DNA from: JAOPZW01 sp963707695 | GTDB taxonomy: Bacteria; Actinomycetota; Thermoleophilia; Solirubrobacterales; Solirubrobacteraceae | NCBI GenBank assembly: GCA_963707695.1 | Contig: CAVPQY010000004.1 | Location: 62,001 to 126,000, forward strand | Direction: 5' to 3' | Length of the DNA stretch: 64,000 bases | Part shown: positions 55,708 through 64,000 of the stretch, in pieces | Layout: every line of letters starts with the position of its first letter | Position numbering within the stretch: position 1 is the first letter of the stretch | Made by a program: the position numbers and the translations under genes | The notes under the pieces: generated by a model | What the model saw: the letters and a program-made list of their open reading frames with translations, nothing else | The model's database searches: none | What the model was told of the DNA's origin: nothing

Positions 55708-55939
55708 TTCAACACCGACATCTTCGTGCGCACGCTCGCGACCGGCGCGACCGCGAAGGTCGCCGGCAGCCCCTCGCCGGATGCCTCGCCGAGCTGGTCG
55801 CCGGACGGAGCCGCATCGCCTTCAACCGGGCGGGCGGGCGTGACGCAGATCTACACGATGAGTCCCGGCGGCGGGAACGTCACCCAGCATCACGCATACC
55901 AACGGCACGGCGGAGGGAGCGCCGGCCTGGTCGCACTAG
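55708..55939 (+). pseudogene. Relic of a PD40 (TolB-like) beta-propeller gene
   Basis: Fragments in three frames read NTDIFVRTLATGATAKVAGS and SPSPDASPSWSPDG, then SRIAFNRAGGRDA, then TQIYTMSPGGGNVTQ and ITHTNGTAEGAPAWSH with a stop at 55937-55939. These are WD40-like PD40 blades. There is no start codon or upstream continuation, so this is the 3' remnant of a larger gene, with at least three frame breaks. It occupies most of the 455-nt gap between the kinase and DUF5602 genes, where no other gene is seen. Confidence 0.7.
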
Positions 55940-55988
55940 GCGCAGGGGCCGCTCCCCCGACGACGCCGGACACCTCGACGCGGCGCGC

Positions 55989-56936
55989 TCAGTTGGCTGG
56001 GGCGAGCCGCGTCAGGCCGACCAGGAATTCATGCGACCGCGGCTCGTAGGCGATCCGGTACGCCGTGGGATAGAACCCCGCGGGGTCCACGTGGGCGGCG
56101 GTCGGCAGCGGGATGATCTCGTCGCTCGCCCCATCCCGCACGGCCAGCAGGTAGGCGCGGGTGATCATCGGCTCGCCGAAGATGAACCGACCGTCCCAGG
56201 AGCCGATGAAGTAGGTCTTGGTGAACGGCTGGAAGCCCGCCGGATTCCCCAGGGCCGCCTGCAGCTCGGGAGACCGGACATCGATCCAGTGCAGCCCCAT
56301 GCGCGGGACGGTCACCAGCGCCGCCGGGAGGCTCACCGCCGTGGCATTGTCGACATAGAACGGCGGCCGGAATTCGGCGGAGGGGAGGCTCGCAGCTTTG
56401 GCGGCGAAATCGGGATCGGCCGGCACGATGGCCTCCCGCTCCTCTTTCGAGATGGTGTAGAAGTGAAAGTCGAAATGGGGCAGGCCGTAGATCGCCGTGG
56501 GCTCGTGGCCCGAGGGATTCCAGTTGAGCTGCACGAATTGGTAGGGGGTGGTGTTGCCGTGCGGCAGCTCCAGCAGGGACACCGTCATGGACTCATGGCC
56601 GTGTACCGCCCCCGGGTGAACGGACGGCCCTTCCGCCGCGGGCAACCCCTCCATGACGCCGTCGGTCAGGCTGACGCCGAGCTCGAGCGGCAGGTCCCGA
56701 TCGGTCCGGTCCACCAGGAGATAGGTCCGGGCCAGGCCGTTGCCCACCCGGACCGGCGCGCCGTAGAGCCGAAGCACCTCTCGGCCCTGCGACAGCACGA
56801 CGGCGTCGGGAGCGGCCTCGGCGGCGGGTGCGGGGCCCGTCGCCGGGCCGCCGCTCGAATCGTCGCAGGAAACGAGCACCAGAGCCAGCGAAAGCAGGAC
56901 GGCGAAGCCGCCGAGCGGCACTCGGATGTTCGGCAT
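55989..56936 (-). CDS. DUF5602 lipoprotein
   Basis: A 315-residue exported lipoprotein; the signal ends in LVSC (Cys near 24). The mature domain matches DUF5602: SHEPTAIYG-type text (SGHEPTAIYGLPHFDFHFYT), a possible His/Asp metal site, then FIGSWDGRFIFGEPMITRAY. A GAGGGG site lies before the ATG. Function unknown, though a metal-binding beta-sandwich similar to TTHB210 has been described for the family. Confidence 0.83.
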   Translation of the reverse strand: MPNIRVPLGGFAVLLSLALVLVSCDDSSGGPATGPAPAAEAAPDAVVLSQGREVLRLYGAPVRVGNGLARTYLLVDRTDRDLPLELGVSLTDGVMEGLPAAEGPSVHPGAVHGHESMTVSLLELPHGNTTPYQFVQLNWNPSGHEPTAIYGLPHFDFHFYTISKEEREAIVPADPDFAAKAASLPSAEFRPPFYVDNATAVSLPAALVTVPRMGLHWIDVRSPELQAALGNPAGFQPFTKTYFIGSWDGRFIFGEPMITRAYLLAVRDGASDEIIPLPTAAHVDPAGFYPTAYRIAYEPRSHEFLVGLTRLAPAN

Positions 56937-57091
56937 CAGGAACCCCTCGCGTTGACGTTGAGCTGGACGACTCCACGCCACGCTAGGAGGCTCCGGTCAA
57001 TCGGCGGTCAGCAGCGAGTCAACCGGCGCGTCGCCTTGACAGGGTCCGGGACGGGGATAACCTGCGGTTTCTCGCGTTTCCGGAGTCGATC

Positions 57092-57643
57092 ATGAGCACG
57101 GTCGAAGGCACCCGGGTGCCTCCCGCCACCTACGACGACCTGCCGCCGGCCGCGAAGGCCGCGCACGATGCCCACACCCGGGTCGCCCGCATCACCAACA
57201 TGAAACGGACGCTGCTGCATTCGGTGCCGGCGTTCGAGGCGCTGATGACCTGGTATCCGCTGCGCGACACGGTGCAGCCGTTCCTGGGCGAGCGGCTCAC
57301 CACGCTGTTCGCCCACGCGGTCTCCAGCGAAACCGACTGCCTGATCTGCTCGACCTTCTTCCGCCGTGTGCTGGTGCAATCCGGCGAGGACCCCGACCGG
57401 CTGGTGCTCGACCAGTGGGAATCGGCGGTGGTTGCCTTCGGGCGGAGCCTCGCCACCACACCGCACGTCGTGCCGGACCAGGTGTACCGGCCGCTCGCGG
57501 AGCGGCTGAGCCGAGAGCAGATCGTCGCTCTCACCGCGTTCGGCGCGCTCATGGTGGCCACCAACGTCTTCAACAATGCGTTGGGGGTACCGCTCGACGA
57601 GTATCTCGAGCCGTTCCGAGGGAGCGAGGCACGTCATGGGTGA
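57092..57643 (+). CDS. Carboxymuconolactone decarboxylase-like (AhpD-type) protein
   Basis: A 183-residue helical protein with a CxxC redox motif in SETDCLICSTFFRRVLV near residue 80, the diagnostic feature of AhpD-like members of the carboxymuconolactone decarboxylase family. AhpD-type proteins reduce peroxides or act as alkylhydroperoxidase partners. Its stop overlaps the start of the SDR gene by 8 nt, so they are co-translated. The true substrate is unknown. Confidence 0.85.
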   Translation: MSTVEGTRVPPATYDDLPPAAKAAHDAHTRVARITNMKRTLLHSVPAFEALMTWYPLRDTVQPFLGERLTTLFAHAVSSETDCLICSTFFRRVLVQSGEDPDRLVLDQWESAVVAFGRSLATTPHVVPDQVYRPLAERLSREQIVALTAFGALMVATNVFNNALGVPLDEYLEPFRGSEARHG

Positions 57644-58439
57644 ATGCAGCGGGAAGGTGGCCTTCGTGACCGGCGCGGCGCACGGGCAGGGGCGCGCGTC
57701 GGCGCTGGCCCTGGCCGGGGAAGGCGCCGCCGTGCTGGCCTTCGACGTCGCGCGGCCGCTCCCCTACCCCGGCTACGGCATGGGAACGTCCGCGGACCTG
57801 GAGCGCCTCGCCGCCGACTGCACGGCCGCCGGTGGCGCCTGCGCGACCTTCGCGGGCGACGTGCGCGACGACGCCGCGATCCACGCCGCGGTGGAACTCG
57901 CGCTCTCCCGCTTCGGCCGGATCGACATCCTGTTCAACAACGCCGGAATCTGCGCCTACGGGCTGGCCCACGAGCTGACCGAAGAGGCGTGGGACACGAT
58001 GCTCGACATCAATCTCAAGGGCGCGTGGCTCGTCGCCCGGCGGGTGATCCCGGTCATGATCCGCCAGCGGAGCGGCGTGATCATCAACAACTCGTCGGTC
58101 GCCGGGCTCCGCGGCATGGGGCGCCTGAGCCACTACGCCGCGTCCAAGTGGGGCCTCACCGGCCTCACCAAGTCCTGGGCCATCGAGCTGGCGCCACACG
58201 GCATCCGGGTGAACGCCATCCATCCCACCGGGGTGAACACGCCGATGAACGACGGCCTCGCCGCGCTCGAGGGGCTCACCCCGCAGCAGATCGCGGAGCG
58301 GTCGGCGGGCAACCTGCTGCCGGTGCCGTGGATCGAGCCGGAAGACGTGGCTCAGGCGGTGCTCTACCTGGCCTCCGATCGCGCCCGCTTCGTCACCGGG
58401 GCGAGCCTGGTGCTCGACGCCGGGCTGCTCACCCGATAG
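57636..58439 (+). CDS. Short-chain dehydrogenase, mycofactocin-coupled type by sequence
   Basis: A 267-residue SDR. The Rossmann motif is VTGAAHGQGR near residue 11, resembling the GAARGQGRSH signature of the mycofactocin-coupled SDR subfamily. Catalytic residues are Ser in NNSSVAG, and Tyr/Lys in YAASK near 168. NNAG lies near 106. It has an insert of about 15 residues after the first strand (ARPLPYPGYGMGT), also typical of that subfamily. It oxidises an alcohol with a nicotinamide or bound cofactor. Co-translated with the AhpD-like gene. No mftA-F genes are in the window. Confidence 0.85.
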   Translation: MGECSGKVAFVTGAAHGQGRASALALAGEGAAVLAFDVARPLPYPGYGMGTSADLERLAADCTAAGGACATFAGDVRDDAAIHAAVELALSRFGRIDILFNNAGICAYGLAHELTEEAWDTMLDINLKGAWLVARRVIPVMIRQRSGVIINNSSVAGLRGMGRLSHYAASKWGLTGLTKSWAIELAPHGIRVNAIHPTGVNTPMNDGLAALEGLTPQQIAERSAGNLLPVPWIEPEDVAQAVLYLASDRARFVTGASLVLDAGLLTR

Positions 58440-58538
58440 CCCATCGCCCTCGTCGGGGGCACCGGCGGCGGGGAGGGCTTCGGCCCGGCCGGCCTGTTGT
58501 GCTACCTTGCCATCCGACCTCTGCACGAGGCAGGCAGA

Positions 58539-59204
58539 ATGACCGCCGCGTCTCCCCCTCGTACGTACCACACGATCGTTCCGGCCATCAGTCTCGTCGC
58601 GGGGCCACTGCTGATGACCGTCGGGGACCTGTTGCACCCGGAGGAGCGCATGGCCTCCGCCGAGCAGGCCGCCATTCTCGCCACGCACGCGGGCCGCTGG
58701 TATGTGGCGCACCTGCTCCTGTTCCTGGGCATGATGCTCTTCGTGCCCGGACTTCTGGCGCTCTCGGGTCTCACGGCCGTCCGCCGGCCGGCGCTCGGCT
58801 ACGTGGCGCGCATCCTGGTGCTGATCGGGATGGCCGCTATTGCATCGGTCTTCGTCTGCGAGATGCTCGTCGGCCGGTACGTGCTGGACGGAGCGGACTC
58901 GGCGTCGGCCGCCGACCTGCTCGAGAGCATGCTCTCGGGGCCGATGGTTGCGGTGGTAGGCCCGGCCATGCTTGCCTTCTTCGTCGGCACGGCCATGTTC
59001 GCTCTGCCGCTGGTCCGCTCCCGGGGAGCGCTCGGCCCTTCCGCGGCACTCCTCCTGACCGGGTTAATCCTGATTCTCGCCGAGATCGTCTCCGCCCAGG
59101 TTATCCTGAGCCAGATCGGAAACGCGCTCGTTCTCTGCGGGAGCGCCTCGGCCGCTCGGGTGATCCTGCGCGATGCCCCTGGCGGAATCGCCGGACGGGC
59201 GTGA
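58539..59204 (+). CDS. Six-helix membrane protein, unknown function
   Basis: A 221-residue protein with six or more hydrophobic segments (HTIVPAISLVAGPLLMTVGD near residue 9, FVGTAMFALPLV near 150). A cluster of His/Glu residues lies in the first loop (LHPEERMASAEQAAILATH). It looks DUF4386-like, though I cannot assign it firmly. The ATG at 58539 is the first in a normal context. Its C-terminal Cys (LCGSASAARVIL) is not part of a motif. No clear operon partner. Confidence 0.65.
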   Translation: MTAASPPRTYHTIVPAISLVAGPLLMTVGDLLHPEERMASAEQAAILATHAGRWYVAHLLLFLGMMLFVPGLLALSGLTAVRRPALGYVARILVLIGMAAIASVFVCEMLVGRYVLDGADSASAADLLESMLSGPMVAVVGPAMLAFFVGTAMFALPLVRSRGALGPSAALLLTGLILILAEIVSAQVILSQIGNALVLCGSASAARVILRDAPGGIAGRA

Positions 59205-59351
59205 CCTGGGGCCGGCCATGCCGCCGCTGCAGGATTCGAGGCCGCTCGGCGACCGACCGGGTCTGATTCAGCTCGGGGCCGGCGGCGCCGGCCAGGCCTG
59301 GTGCGCTGACGCCCGAGCGGCTCTTCCTCACGACCTCACGGGGGGTTCACC

Positions 59352-60440
59352 ATGAGAATCCATAGAGCGTCCAGTGTCGGACTGAGCACCGTCCTTTTCC
59401 TGCTCGGCTGCTCCAAGGAGCGACCAAACGAGCAACCCGGCTCGGCTCCTCCGGCCGGGAGTGCGGAGTCCGCCACGAAACCCCCGCCGTTCGACAAGGG
59501 GCCCGTGAAGATCGCCCTGGTCCAGTACAGCGGCGCCGGCGACTACTTCCAGCTCTGGACCGAAGGCGCCCGGAAGCAGGCCGACGCCGTCGGCTTCACC
59601 ATGCAGCACTACGATGCCAAGGCCGACGATGCCAAGCAGGCGGCCGACATGAAGACCGCGATCGGGTCCGGCGTGGCGGGCATCATCGTGGACCACGGCA
59701 CCTCGCCGACCCTCTGCCCGCTGATCAACCAGGCCACCGATGCCGGCATCGCCGTGGTGGTGTACGACGTCAAGGTCGCCGAGTGTGCCCCCAAGGCGGT
59801 CGAGACGGCGCAGAACGACGTCGGCCTCGCCACCCTGGTCCTCACCCAGATGGCCAAGGACATCGGCGACGGGGTGCCCGTCGGCTACGTCAACCCGATG
59901 GTGATCGCCCCGCTCGAGCGACGGGACGCGGTGTGGAAGCAGTTCGTGGCCGAGCACAAGTGGAGCCAGAAGTTCTCGGTCGGCAAGTTCAGCCACGAGG
60001 TCGCGAAGGACAACGCCAAGCTCGCCAGTGCCGCGCTCAAGAAGCACCCGGAGGTGAAGGCCGTCTTCGCGCCCTACGACGAGGTCACCAAGGGCGCCGT
60101 GACGGCGATCGAAGAAAACAAGCTGGGGACCAAGGTCGCCGCGTACGGGATCGACATCTCCAACCCCGACATCGACCTGATGACCAAGAAGGACAGTCCC
60201 TGGAAGGCGACGGCCACCACCGACCCGAGAGCAATCGGCGCCGGCGTCACCCGGGCGATGGCCCTCCAGATCGCCGGCCAGCTGCATGAGAAGCAGGTCA
60301 TCTTCCCGGGCGTCCTGGTGACCCAGTCGTTCCTGCTGCAGGAGCAGATCAAGAACCTGGACGACCTGAGGGCCAAGCTGCCCGGTCTGAACCTGGCGAG
60401 CATCGCCTCGGCCCCGTGGATTCGAGCGGCCACGTTCTGA
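59352..60440 (+). CDS. Sugar-type ABC transporter substrate-binding lipoprotein
   Basis: A 362-residue lipoprotein; the signal ends in LLGC (Cys 20). The mature protein is a type I periplasmic-binding fold (Peripla_BP_4): VKIALVQYSGAGDYFQLWTE, then GSGVAGIIVDHGT near 105, AVFAPYDEVTKGAVTAIEEN near 235 and VAAYGIDISNPDID near 260. This family delivers sugars or related ligands to an ABC importer or chemoreceptor. No permease or ATPase lies in the window. The ATG follows a GGGGGG stretch. A strong bidirectional terminator is just downstream. Confidence 0.88.
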   Translation: MRIHRASSVGLSTVLFLLGCSKERPNEQPGSAPPAGSAESATKPPPFDKGPVKIALVQYSGAGDYFQLWTEGARKQADAVGFTMQHYDAKADDAKQAADMKTAIGSGVAGIIVDHGTSPTLCPLINQATDAGIAVVVYDVKVAECAPKAVETAQNDVGLATLVLTQMAKDIGDGVPVGYVNPMVIAPLERRDAVWKQFVAEHKWSQKFSVGKFSHEVAKDNAKLASAALKKHPEVKAVFAPYDEVTKGAVTAIEENKLGTKVAAYGIDISNPDIDLMTKKDSPWKATATTDPRAIGAGVTRAMALQIAGQLHEKQVIFPGVLVTQSFLLQEQIKNLDDLRAKLPGLNLASIASAPWIRAATF

Positions 60441-60462
60441 CCGTCGGCAGCTCCTGCACGCT

Positions 60463-60494
60463 CAAAGGCCCGGGGAGATTTCCCCGGGCCTTTG
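60463..60494. terminator. Bidirectional hairpin terminator
   Basis: A perfect 14-bp inverted repeat (60463-60476 with 60481-60494) with a GATT loop and a TTT/AAA end on each side lies between the converging binding-protein gene and the 60500 gene. It should stop transcription from both directions. Confidence 0.85.
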
Positions 60495-60499
60495 GTATG

Positions 60500-61024
60500 T
60501 CAGCGCTGGAACGTCAGTCGTGTGCCTCGTCCGGTCGCCTCACCCCCACCTTCGGCCGGCTTGCCGGCGGTGTCGTACTGATCGTACTTGATCGTCGAGG
60601 TGAACGAGCCGCCGTCCTCCGAAAGCGCGATCCGCTCGACGAACACCCCCCGTCCCGCCGGACTCCACCCGCTCCCCTTGGCGATCTCGGCGAAGGCCGC
60701 CGGCGCCTTGGTCACGTAGAACTCGTACTTGGCCTCGAACTCCCTGGGTCCGACCTTCCGCCAGATTCCGTAGGCCGGCGGCACCGGGGGCGCGGCGTCG
60801 TAGTTCGACGACTCGGTCATGGTGCCGCCCGGATTGAACACGTACATGAACTCCAGGTCCTTCACCGGGGCGAACGCTCCGCTGGTGAACTGCAGCGTCG
60901 CCCGCCACTGGCCCACGAGATCGAGCGTGGGGTTGTCGCCTGCGGCCGGAGGCTGCGGCGCCGGCCGGCACGCGGCGCCGAGGAGCGCGAGGATGGTGAG
61001 CGGCACACTCCCTCGTATCAGCAT
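60500..61024 (-). CDS. Small beta-rich lipoprotein
   Basis: A 174-residue lipoprotein with a signal ending in GAAC (Cys near 19). The mature part opens LVGQWRATLQFTSGAFAPVK, then MYVFNPGGTMTESSNYD, and looks like a lipocalin-type or other beta-sandwich domain, with a repeated W and Y pattern. It may be the last gene of the operon with PQQ dehydrogenase and cytochrome c. The ATG follows GGAG at 9 nt. Function unknown. Confidence 0.72.
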   Translation of the reverse strand: MLIRGSVPLTILALLGAACRPAPQPPAAGDNPTLDLVGQWRATLQFTSGAFAPVKDLEFMYVFNPGGTMTESSNYDAAPPVPPAYGIWRKVGPREFEAKYEFYVTKAPAAFAEIAKGSGWSPAGRGVFVERIALSEDGGSFTSTIKYDQYDTAGKPAEGGGEATGRGTRLTFQR

Positions 61025-61046
61025 CGATCGAGTCTCCTCGGCGCGT

Positions 61047-61608
61047 TTACGGTTGGGAGTCGCGGGCCTTGGCCTGCTCGGCCCCGGACGGAGAGGCCTT
61101 CTCCTCCGACGCGGGACCGGACGGCCCGGGCACCGGTGGTTCCGCCGCCGCGTTGCCTCCCGGGAGCCACGAGGTCGTGGGAACGACCGGCGGCACCGCC
61201 TGCGCCTTGAGATACGCCACCACGGCCCAGACGGCGTCGCCCCCCATGACGCCGCCGTACGCCGGCATCCCCTTGGGTCGGCCGTAGAAGATCGAGGTGA
61301 AGATCTCCTCGTCCGAACCGCCGTAGCGCCAGCGGCCGTCGACCAGGCTGGGGCCCACCCACCCGATCGCGCCGCCGCCGTGGCAACCGTCGCAGTTCAT
61401 CGCGCCGAACAGGTTCGCGCCGACGTCGGGGTTGGGTTTGCCGGGCCGCGGCGCGGCAAGGGCGTTCGCGGCGGGCAGCACACCGCCGGCCGCGATCCGA
61501 TCCTCGCTGGAGACTGAAGGCGTCCGGCCGGTCGAGCGCCGCTCCTCGGGTACCCTCGTTGCAGCCCAGCACCGCGAGGAGCCCGAGCAGCCACACCCGA
61601 GCCTGCAT
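61047..61608 (-). CDS. c-type cytochrome, +1 frameshift near 61515
   Basis: About 186 residues after correction. A signal ends in LGC (lipobox Cys near 15). Correcting one base after DAFS gives SEDRIAAGGVLPAANALAAP and then the haem-binding CDGCH in FGAMNCDGCHGGGAIGWVGP. The Met ligand is likely in GMPAYGGVMGGDAVWAVV. The Pro/Ala-rich tail is odd. It starts 8 nt after the PQQ dehydrogenase stop, so it is the natural electron acceptor for that enzyme. Confidence 0.8.
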
Positions 61609-61616
61609 CGCGGCGG

Positions 61617-63387
61617 TCACTCCCCGAGCCCGAAGATCCACACGATGCCGCCCTGGCTGGTGTGGCGACCGATGTCCTTGTACGGGTCGGACGGCGGGCG
61701 CACGTCCGCGGGATCGTTGCTGTTGACGTCGCCGGCGAGCAGGAGCCAGTCACCGCCGATGCCGGCGTAGACCGCGACGTATTGCTTGCCGTCGGGGCCG
61801 AGGTAGGTGATCGGATTGCCCACGACGCCGGAGCCGACCTTGAACTTGGAGAGCAGCTTGCCGGTCCTCGCGTCCACCGCCTTGAACCAGCCGTCGAGGG
61901 TCCCGTAGAAGGCGACATCGCCCGCGGTCACCAATGCTCCGCTCCAGTTGGGAAAGTGCTCCGTGTTCTCCCACACCTTCTTCCCGGTGCTCGCGTCCCA
62001 GGCCATGAAGGAACCGAGGTGACCGCCGGGACCGGCGTGATACGGCGTCCCGGCGCCGATGTACGGCGTCCCGCGCACGTGCTGGGCCGGGGTCGCCGCG
62101 AAGTCCATGCACATGTTGTTGGTCGAGGTGTAGAACCACCCCGTCCGCGGTGAGTACGCCGGCGGCGACGCCGGGCTCACCCCGCCCTCGAGGCTGGGAC
62201 AGACGTCCTTCACGTTGCCCTTCGAGGCGCCGGTGAGCTTGGTCGAGTCGAGGATCGGGCGTCCGGTCTTGAGGTCGATCCCCCTGGCCCAGGTCACCTG
62301 CACGTAGGGCGGCGCGGCGAGCACCTCACCGGTGGCGCGGTCGAGCGTGTACTGGAAGCCGTTCTTGTTGAAGGTGACCAGCGCCTTGCGCACCCGGCCG
62401 CCGATCTTGACGTCGGCCAGGATCATGGTGGAGACGGCGTCGTAGTCCCAATTGTCGTGCGGGGTGAACTGGTAGGCCCAGACCAGGGCGCCGTCGCCGG
62501 GGCGCCGCGCCAGCACGCTCCCGGTCCACTTGTTGTCGCCCGGCCGCTGCTCCGAGTTGTAGGGTGACGGGATTCCCCACCCCATAGTAGACCAGGTCGA
62601 GCTCGGGATCGTAGGACATCCAGCCCCAGACCGGCGCGCCCCCGGTCCGGTATGCGCTGTCCGGCCAGCTCCGCTTCGCCAGCTCGTCGCCCTTGTCGTA
62701 GAACGGCTTGAAGGTGCCGGGCCGGGCCAGCACCTCGGCGTCGGGCCCGATGTTCCGCGCGGTCCAGACCACCTTGCCGGTCTCGAGGTCGAGGCCCTTC
62801 ACCCATCCGTAAATGCCGAACTCTCCGCCCGAGGGACCCACGAGGACCCGGTCCTTGACCACGAGAGGCGCCATCGGCGTGGTCTCGCCCGCGCCGAGGT
62901 CGGCGATCCGGGTCTTCCACAGTTCCTTGCCCGACGCCGCGTCGACCGCGACGGTGTGCCCGTCGAGCAGGTTGTAGACGATCTTCCCGTCGGCGTAGAA
63001 GGCGCCCCGGTTGATCACGTCACAGCAGGACTCCCCGATCGCATTCGGGCTGACGTCCGGGCGGTACTTCCACTTGAGGGGATAGCCTTCCTGGGTGAGG
63101 TCGAAGGCGTAGAGGACGTTGGGCCACGGCGTGACCACGTACATGGTGTTCCGGACTACCAGCGGCTGCCCCTGGTGCCCGGCGAGGACGCCGGTCGAGA
63201 AGGTCCATACCGGCCGGAGGCGGGTCGCGTTCTCACGAGTGATCCGGTCCAGTCGGCTGTACCTGCTGGACGCGTAGTCTTTCGCGGGCATGGTCCACTC
63301 GCCGTCGCTCGCTGTCTGGGCGATGGCGGGGTGGCGCGGAACGGCAGCGAAGACGCAGGCCAGGAGCGTGAGGGTGCGAGGAAGCAT
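61617..63387 (-). CDS. PQQ-dependent alcohol dehydrogenase, +1 frameshift near 62571
   Basis: About 589 residues after correction. A signal ends in AIAQ. The propeller-domain landmarks are the vicinal-cysteine motif ESCCDVINRG near 124, LGAGETTPMAPLVV (metal Glu) near 165, PVWGWMSYDPELDLVYYGVG near 250, then GNPSPYNSEQRPGDNKW (metal Asn) after the correction. FTPHDNWDYDAVSTM carries the catalytic Asp plus a second Asp two residues later, the hallmark of lanthanide-dependent (XoxF-like) enzymes. It oxidises an alcohol in the periplasm and passes electrons to the cytochrome c downstream. Substrate unknown. Confidence 0.87.
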
Positions 63388-63449
63388 GCAAGGATCTTGG
63401 TTCTCTGCCCCTGGCCAAGGCAAGGGACCGAGCCCCGGCTCGACCGCGG

Positions 63450-64000
63450 CTACCCTCGCGCCACTGTCACCATCCCGGTGATCAGGATCGCCAGGCCGGC
63501 CAGCCGGGCGACCCGGAGCGGTGCCGGAGCGAGCCGCTCCGCCGTGATCGCGAGCGTCGCCGCCGCCATCGGCAGCGGCTCCATCATTCCGGTTGCGAGC
63601 AGCGCCAGCATCAGCGGGCCGCAGGCACGACTGCAGCCGAGGCCCAATCCGAGCCCGTGCCGAAAGGCGCCCGGGACGGTGCCGACAAGGTGGCAGTCGT
63701 CACCCGGCTCACCCCGGCAGAAGGCGAGCTGCCGCGCCTTCCATCCGCTGAGCTGGGCGGCGCCCGCGGCGAGCAGCACCACGCCGGCGGCACCGGGCAG
63801 CCAACCCACGGGCACGTCCCGGCCCAGCTCGATCCCCTTGAAGCCCGACTCGGCGCCATAGACGACCACGCCGAGGCAGGCCCAGATCACGAAGTAGCCC
63901 ACGCCGACCAGGGCCACGAGTCCATGCCGGCGGAGACCATCCGCCGGCACGGACCGACGATACCGCGAGACCATCGGAACCAGGGACGGCAGCATCATCG
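63450..64000 (-). CDS. DUF2182 membrane protein, 5' end beyond window
   Basis: About 183 codons in a frame open to the right edge. The visible start MMLPSLVPMVSRYRRS is the standard DUF2182 motif, which usually lies after the first helix, so the start is outside the window. LGLGCSRACGPLMLALLATG near residue 120 holds the conserved Cys pair in a helix, and EPLPMAAATLAITAERL follows. The family is a predicted metal-binding integral membrane protein. It is upstream of the PQQ operon on the same strand, but a gap of 62 nt leaves operon membership open. Confidence 0.82.
   Translation of the reverse strand, partial: MMLPSLVPMVSRYRRSVPADGLRRHGLVALVGVGYFVIWACLGVVVYGAESGFKGIELGRDVPVGWLPGAAGVVLLAAGAAQLSGWKARQLAFCRGEPGDDCHLVGTVPGAFRHGLGLGLGCSRACGPLMLALLATGMMEPLPMAAATLAITAERLAPAPLRVARLAGLAILITGMVTVARG

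Noticed and set aside
1..64000. Integrated phage, IS element or tRNA-linked island
   Set aside because: No transposase, integrase, att-like direct repeats or tRNA genes recognised; codon use and GC look even throughout.

Overview
The window is very GC-rich DNA (about 70% by eye) with dense genes on both strands. The gene content suggests an environmental heterotroph of the Gemmatimonadota, or a close relative such as Acidobacteriota. The supporting genes are a PadR regulator joined to an ADOP-type FtsX/MacB permease, two Ser/Thr kinases carrying FlgO/TolB-like and TPR regions, DUF5916, DUF885, DUF4397 and DUF5602 proteins, and many small lipoproteins. The lineage is inferred from content only; no rRNA or tRNA gene was recognised.

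Layout. 1-2.9 kb: a Gfo/Idh oxidoreductase (cut at the left edge) faces an MFS permease and a DUF1080 lipoprotein, suggesting sugar catabolism. 3.1-8.4 kb: an FMO-like monooxygenase, an ACS-family MFS transporter, and an operon of secreted cupin, ECF sigma factor, zinc-finger protein and ArsM-like methyltransferase. 8.5-17.6 kb: membrane-anchored kinase, VOC protein, PadR-ADOP cassette flanked by octamer arrays, PP2C phosphatase, multiply frameshifted MHS transporter, DoxX. 17.7-21.2 kb: an overlapping GT2 / HEAT / YaiO-like operon that looks like a polysaccharide synthesis and export unit. 21.4-26.8 kb: AI-2E transporter, then a permease and small envelope genes lying between two zinc-ribbon/TM/SH3 paralogues. 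26.8-36.3 kb: secreted and envelope genes, including a DUF885 peptidase-like protein, a TonB-like protein and a galactose-oxidase-like enzyme. 36.4-43.1 kb: M1 and M24 peptidases, an ArsR-SRPBCC operon and small membrane proteins. 43.2-50.5 kb: a 1164-residue protein that resembles pyrophosphate-type PEP carboxykinase, a DUF5916 outer-membrane protein and galactokinase. 50.5-55.9 kb: SBP56 with a histidine-bearing membrane protein, a solo Cache-domain protein behind a structured leader, a second kinase and a relic beta-propeller. 56-64 kb: DUF5602, an AhpD-like/SDR pair, an orphan sugar-binding lipoprotein, an operon of PQQ dehydrogenase and cytochrome c, and a DUF2182 protein cut at the right edge.

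A repeated oddity affects how everything else is read. At least eleven genes contain one or more single-base frameshifts, nearly all +1 and several in short homopolymers, with strong coding signal continuing in the new frame. They are marked individually below. They may be indel errors in the assembly rather than real gene death, so I give corrected gene limits.
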